The notes under the pieces are model-generated. The model was not told the origin of the DNA. It ran no database searches and was given only the letters and a program-made list of their open reading frames with translations. A DNA stretch of 19,477 nt from the NCBI GenBank assembly GCA_945871335.1, contig CAMBWM010000012.1, positions 1 to 19,477 of the forward strand. The letters are read 5' to 3'. Origin of the DNA: Polaromonas sp. YR568. GTDB taxonomy: Bacteria; Pseudomonadota; Gammaproteobacteria; Burkholderiales; Burkholderiaceae. How positions within the stretch are numbered: position 1 is the stretch's first letter; each line of letters opens with the position of its first letter. The translations under genes were made by a program, and so were the position numbers. Positions 16,346 through 19,477 of this stretch are shown piece by piece.

Positions 16346-17329
16346 TTAGTCGACGCGAATACCGGTGCGATCAATCAAGGTTTTAAACTGTGCCGTTTCA
16401 TTGCGGATGAAGGCGACTGACTCGGCCGGGTTCAGGCCCATAGGAACGTGCCCGATATCAATCAACTTAGCCACGATGGCCGGATCGCTCAGCAGGGTGC
16501 GGATTTCCTGGTGCAAACGGCTCAAAATTTTCGGGTCGGTACCTTTGGGCGCAGCCAGGGTCCACCAGTTGCCAAACAACATCTCTGGGAACCCGGCCTC
16601 AGCGGCGGTCGGCACGTTGGGCAACTCATTCAGACGCTGCGTCGCCATCACCGCCACCGCTTTCAATGTGCCCGCCTTCAATTGGCCGACGACCGGGGTG
16701 AGTGTGGGAAAGGCCAGTTGAATGTCACCTGCAAGCAGGGCCTGAGTCATTGGTGGCGTGCCGCGGTAGGCTATGTGCTCCATGCCGTTGGTCTGCGACA
16801 GCGCAAATGAGGCGCCTGCCAAATGGGTCGGCGAGCCAGCACCCGGCGAGCCAAAATTAAATTTGGCACCTGGCGCCTTGGCCAAGACAGCCAGTTGCTT
16901 CAGTGTGCTGGCGTTGACTTTGCTGCCCACCACGGCAATCAGTGGTGCGTTGGCAATGGTCACGACAGGGTCAAGTTGGGTGTTTGGATTGAAATCCAAT
17001 TTGAATAAATGCTGGTTGACTGCGTAGTTGGCAGTCGGCGCCATCAAAAACGTGTAGCCGTCCGGTGCAGCGCGAACCACTTCTTGGGCGCCAATATTGC
17101 CGGCCGCTCCGGTCTTGTTATCTATGACGAAGCGCTGACCGAGCTTGGCCTCCAGTGCGGGTGACAAAATGCGGAAGATAGTGTCGCCCACGCCTCCTGC
17201 CGCATAAGGCGACACAATTCGTATGGGCTTGCTGGGCCAGTCTTGGGCCGTTGCCACGCTGGCGCCCAGGGAACATACCAATCCAAAGACACAGCTGATC
17301 ACACGTCGGTTGAGATTAAGAGTTTGCAT
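16346..17329 (-). CDS. Bug/TctC-family periplasmic receptor, orphan 2
   Basis: First gene of the HyuAB operon, 327 residues from ATG at 17329. GGAG with six bases of spacing precedes this ATG; an upstream in-frame ATG at 17341 lies across that ribosome site. The N-terminus is a Sec signal peptide (RRVISCVFGLVCSLGA) with likely cleavage after ATA, before QDWPSKPIRIV. Family features are PIRIVSPYAAGGVGDT, VIDNKTGAAGNIGAQE, AAPDGYTF, the loop FGSPGAGSPTHLAG and HIAYRGTPP. Tripartite transporter membrane subunits are absent, as for the other Bug gene at 6912. The two receptors are clearly different proteins within the family, so they may recognise related but distinct ligands. The upstream promoter module is shared with the 6912 gene, pointing to control by the divergent LysR regulator. 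Confidence 0.95.
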   Translation of the reverse strand: MQTLNLNRRVISCVFGLVCSLGASVATAQDWPSKPIRIVSPYAAGGVGDTIFRILSPALEAKLGQRFVIDNKTGAAGNIGAQEVVRAAPDGYTFLMAPTANYAVNQHLFKLDFNPNTQLDPVVTIANAPLIAVVGSKVNASTLKQLAVLAKAPGAKFNFGSPGAGSPTHLAGASFALSQTNGMEHIAYRGTPPMTQALLAGDIQLAFPTLTPVVGQLKAGTLKAVAVMATQRLNELPNVPTAAEAGFPEMLFGNWWTLAAPKGTDPKILSRLHQEIRTLLSDPAIVAKLIDIGHVPMGLNPAESVAFIRNETAQFKTLIDRTGIRVD

Positions 17330-17359
17330 TCGGGTCTCCATTTGTAGGGTTGCAGGGTG

Positions 17360-17388
17360 ATTTGAACGTTAAGGGTACACGGGGACAA
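17360..17388 (-). promoter_or_regulatory. Putative sigma-70 promoter for the Bug-HyuAB operon
   Basis: On the minus strand: -35 TTGTCC (17388-17383), 17-base spacer, -10 TCAAAT (17365-17360), with 30 bases to the ATG at 17329. The operator edge at 17400 is 11 bases upstream of the -35, exactly as at the 6855-6883 promoter. The weak -35 half (TCC) fits an activator-dependent promoter. Confidence 0.7.
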
Positions 17389-17399
17389 GGCCCGCCTAA

Positions 17400-17429
17400 G
17401 CTATGAATTCATAGTAATATGGCTATGAC
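17400..17429 (+). promoter_or_regulatory. Putative LysR operator, copy 2 (lysR/Bug-HyuAB divergent region)
   Basis: GCTATG, AATTC, then ATAGTAATATGGCTATGAC. This matches the element at 6814-6843 at 24 of 30 positions, in the same orientation and distance relative to a Bug gene. CTATGAATTCATAG (17401-17414) is a perfect 14-base palindrome, a feature copy 1 lacks. The element ends 29 bases before the first possible lysR start and includes a TAATAT that could be a lysR -10, so binding may repress lysR as well as activate the operon. Binding is inferred. Confidence 0.82.
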
Positions 17430-17458
17430 TTAACCCCTACTCCGGAGCGATTCCACCC

Positions 17459-18376
17459 ATGCTGCAGGTATCAATGCGACGATTGCAAGTCTTTGCAGCG
17501 GTGGTTGACAACCAAGGCTTTGGCGCTGCTGCCGAGGCGCTCGACATTGCGCAGTCTTCGGTCAGTGCCCATATTCGTGCCGCTGAAGACCGTTTGGGCA
17601 CGCCTTTGTTTGAACGTCAGCCCGGTCGTGCACCCCGTTTGACCGAAGCCGGCAAGACCCTTTACGAGTACGCGGTACCGACTCTGGCTGGTGCGCACTC
17701 AGTGTCAACCGCTCTGCGCCGACTCAACCAGCCGGTGCATTTTGCCGCGCAACGCTTTGTGGCCACTTCGCTGCTGGCAAAACCACTGGAGGCATTTGCC
17801 AACCAGTTTCCGCTGGTGGAGTTGATCGCACACACCGGCACGTTTGAAGAGGTTCGTGACCTTTTTCAGCGTGGCACTGTTGACGTGGCTTTTTTGCTCA
17901 GCAAAGACGATGTGCCCGGGCTGTCCACCGCCTTGCTGGGCCGCTACCGACTGGCCTTTATTGCGCCACGCGACCATGCCTTGGCCAATCAGCAGCAGAT
18001 CGCCCCCGCGGTGTTGGCTCAGCACCCATTCATTTCAGCCTACCGCAGCTCCTATTTTGGCCGTACCTTGGGCCAAATGATGATCGATGCCGGCATGCCC
18101 ACCCCGCCGATTCGCTCACAAGCTCAGGACATGGGCATGGTGCGGGAGATGGTGCTGGCTGGGCTGGGTATTTCATTGTCACTGCGCCGCAGTGTGGCCC
18201 AGGACCTCCAGGAAGGGCGCCTGGTGGAGCTGGATGTGGCCCTGCCGCCAATGCACCTGCAGTTGCGCTGTGCTGTCAGCCCGCGTGGAATGCGGCCGGA
18301 GGTAGAGGCCCTTGTGGAACGCCTCCGGCTGGCCGAGGGGCAAGTGGGAAGTGACGCCTTTGGATTTGGCGCCTAA
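17459..18376 (+). CDS. LysR-type transcriptional regulator
   Basis: LysR family regulator, 305 residues from the first ATG. The winged helix-turn-helix spans about residues 8-66 (RLQVFAAVVDNQGFGAAAEA, then SSVSAHIRAAEDRLGTPLFE and RLTEAGKTL). The effector-binding domain runs from about residue 92 to 295. It is divergent from the Bug-HyuAB operon, the classic arrangement for a LysR regulator and its target. The start is uncertain: ATG at 17459 has GGAG about 12 bases upstream, while ATG at 17474 (MRRLQVF) has AGG close upstream and gives a more typical family N-terminus. The shared element at both Bug promoters is its likely binding site, with autoregulation through the copy that overlaps its own upstream region. 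The inducer is unknown but is probably the operon substrate or an intermediate. Confidence 0.95.
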   Translation: MLQVSMRRLQVFAAVVDNQGFGAAAEALDIAQSSVSAHIRAAEDRLGTPLFERQPGRAPRLTEAGKTLYEYAVPTLAGAHSVSTALRRLNQPVHFAAQRFVATSLLAKPLEAFANQFPLVELIAHTGTFEEVRDLFQRGTVDVAFLLSKDDVPGLSTALLGRYRLAFIAPRDHALANQQQIAPAVLAQHPFISAYRSSYFGRTLGQMMIDAGMPTPPIRSQAQDMGMVREMVLAGLGISLSLRRSVAQDLQEGRLVELDVALPPMHLQLRCAVSPRGMRPEVEALVERLRLAEGQVGSDAFGFGA

Positions 18377-18386
18377 CAAATTGAAC

Positions 18387-18447
18387 GCCCACCCATCAGA
18401 CCCGGGCTTCACCTAAAGCCGCCGTTCCAGTGGGTGAGCTAGTTTTT
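18387..18447 (+). terminator. Possible terminator after lysR (nested stems)
   Basis: GCCCACCCA (18387-18395) can pair with TGGGTGAGC (18431-18439) with one mismatch, enclosing a smaller GGCTT-CACCTA-AAGCC hairpin. TTTTT follows at 18443-18447. The long loop makes this a weak candidate. The remainder of the 78-base gap between the two convergent genes shows nothing else. Confidence 0.3.
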
Positions 18448-18454
18448 GCGTGAC

Positions 18455-19477
18455 TCAGTATGACCGCGGCAGACCCAGCACATGCTCGGCTATATATGAC
18501 AAGATCATGTTGGTGGAGATGGGGGCGGTGCGCAGTACCCGTGCCTCGCGCCATTTGCGCTCGATGTTGTATTCGCAAGCGTAGGCGAAACCGCCGTGAG
18601 TTTGCATGCAGGCTTCAGCGGCCTCCCAGGCAGCTTCTGCGCTCAGTAACTTTGATAAATTGGCTTCTTCACCGCAGTGCAAACCGGCCTCAAACATGGC
18701 GGAAGCTTTTCTGACCATCAAGTCAGCTGCTTGCTGCTGGGCATAGGCCTTGGCAATGGGGAATTGAATGCCCTGATTTTGGCCGATAGGACGCTGAAAA
18801 ATGATCCTCTGATTGGCATAAGCCACGGCCGTTTTAATGAACCATTTGGAGTCGCCGATCGATTCGTGCGAAATGAGGATACGCTCCGCATTCATGCCGT
18901 CCATGATGTGGCGCAGGCCCTGTCCTTCGGTCCCGACCAATGTGTCTGCAGGTATCCTAAAGTTGTCAAAAAACACCTCGGTGGTGTTGTGATTGATCAT
19001 GGTTTTGATGGGTCTGATCGTCATGCCTTGGCCTTGTGCCTCCCGCATATCGATTAAGAAGACCGACAAACCTTCGGTGCGTTTTTTCACCTGATCAAGC
19101 GGTGTCGTGCGAGCCAGTAGCAACATTAAATCGGAATGCAGCGCGCGGGAGGTCCAAACTTTCTGACCATTGATCACGTAATGATCGCCATCGCGTACCG
19201 CACGTGTTTTTAACTGCGTGGTGTCGGTGCCACTGGTGGGCTCAGTGACCCCGAATGCCTGCAAACGCAAACGACCGGCAGCAATTTCGGGTAGATATTT
19301 TCTTTTTTGGGCTTCACTGCCATGGCGAAGCACTGTTCCCATGGTGTACATCTGGGCATGCGTGGCGGCGGCATTCCCTCCGCTGGCATGAATTTCTTCT
19401 AGGACCACACCCGCGGCCCGAAGCGGCAGTCCAGCACCACCATAAGTTTCAGGGATAAGCGCTGACAAAAAACCTGC
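18455..19477 (-). CDS. Acyl-CoA dehydrogenase family protein, N-terminus cut by window edge
   Basis: FAD-dependent acyl-CoA dehydrogenase; 340 codons are visible and the frame stays open to the right edge, reading AGFLSALIPETYGGAG there. Relatives have about 380 residues, so roughly 40 N-terminal residues are missing. Visible motifs are PETYGGAG, the FAD/substrate loop FGVTEPTSGTD, YVINGQKVWTS, RPIGQNQGIQFPIA, and the C-terminal THGGFAYACEYNIERKWREA region. The usual C-terminal catalytic Glu (as in IYEGT of medium-chain enzymes) is replaced by APIST. A Glu in NAERIL (codon 18884-18886) lies where isovaleryl- and long-chain-type enzymes keep their base, so activity is plausible. It is convergent with lysR and belongs to a unit extending beyond the window. 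The acyl substrate is unknown. Confidence 0.93.
   Translation of the reverse strand, partial: AGFLSALIPETYGGAGLPLRAAGVVLEEIHASGGNAAATHAQMYTMGTVLRHGSEAQKRKYLPEIAAGRLRLQAFGVTEPTSGTDTTQLKTRAVRDGDHYVINGQKVWTSRALHSDLMLLLARTTPLDQVKKRTEGLSVFLIDMREAQGQGMTIRPIKTMINHNTTEVFFDNFRIPADTLVGTEGQGLRHIMDGMNAERILISHESIGDSKWFIKTAVAYANQRIIFQRPIGQNQGIQFPIAKAYAQQQAADLMVRKASAMFEAGLHCGEEANLSKLLSAEAAWEAAEACMQTHGGFAYACEYNIERKWREARVLRTAPISTNMILSYIAEHVLGLPRSY

Noticed and set aside
1..19477. CRISPR arrays, tRNA or rRNA genes, insertion-sequence ends, integrase or att sites
   Set aside because: None seen on either strand; the only extended dispersed repeat noticed is the paired regulatory element at 6814 and 17400.

Overview
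The window looks like a catabolic accessory region from a betaproteobacterium, probably Burkholderiales (Comamonadaceae-like). The basis is two orphan Bug/TctC-type periplasmic receptors, a HyuA/HyuB pair, a LysR regulator and the overall gene style. This is inference from gene content; there is no rRNA or other taxonomic marker. No tRNA, rRNA, CRISPR array or insertion sequence was seen.

Left block (1-6569, all minus strand, read right to left). This is a tightly packed operon: a secreted family-1 solute-binding protein, a MalK/UgpC-type ATPase, MalF- and MalG-type permeases, an enolase-superfamily enzyme of the mandelate racemase type, and a fumarase/adenylosuccinate lyase-superfamily enzyme cut by the left edge. 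It probably imports a sugar-acid-like or related polar compound and processes it with the two enzymes. The substrate is unknown.

Middle block (6814-18376). This looks like a self-contained LysR regulon. At its right end a lysR gene (+) diverges from a seven-gene minus-strand operon: Bug receptor, HyuA, HyuB, a creatinase-like M24 protein, a second degenerate M24-like protein, an MmgE/PrpD protein and an ACMSD-like amidohydrolase. At its left end a second Bug gene (+) faces inward. Both Bug genes are preceded by the same regulatory module: a 30-bp element (24/30 identical, 18/19 in its core), an 11-base gap, a TTG-type -35, a 17-base spacer and a TNAAAT -10. The two transcription units converge on one bidirectional terminator at 7917-7940. 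No TctA/TctB permease is present, so the receptors must use partners encoded elsewhere.

The middle operon probably encodes uptake plus ATP-dependent ring opening (HyuAB) and further breakdown of a lactam, hydantoin or similar heterocycle. Several of its enzymes have lost family-typical catalytic or metal-binding residues: both M24 proteins, the MmgE/PrpD protein, and possibly HyuB. The chemistry may therefore differ from the textbook family members.

Right edge (18455-19477). An acyl-CoA dehydrogenase on the minus strand, cut at its N-terminus by the window edge, belongs to another unit convergent with lysR.
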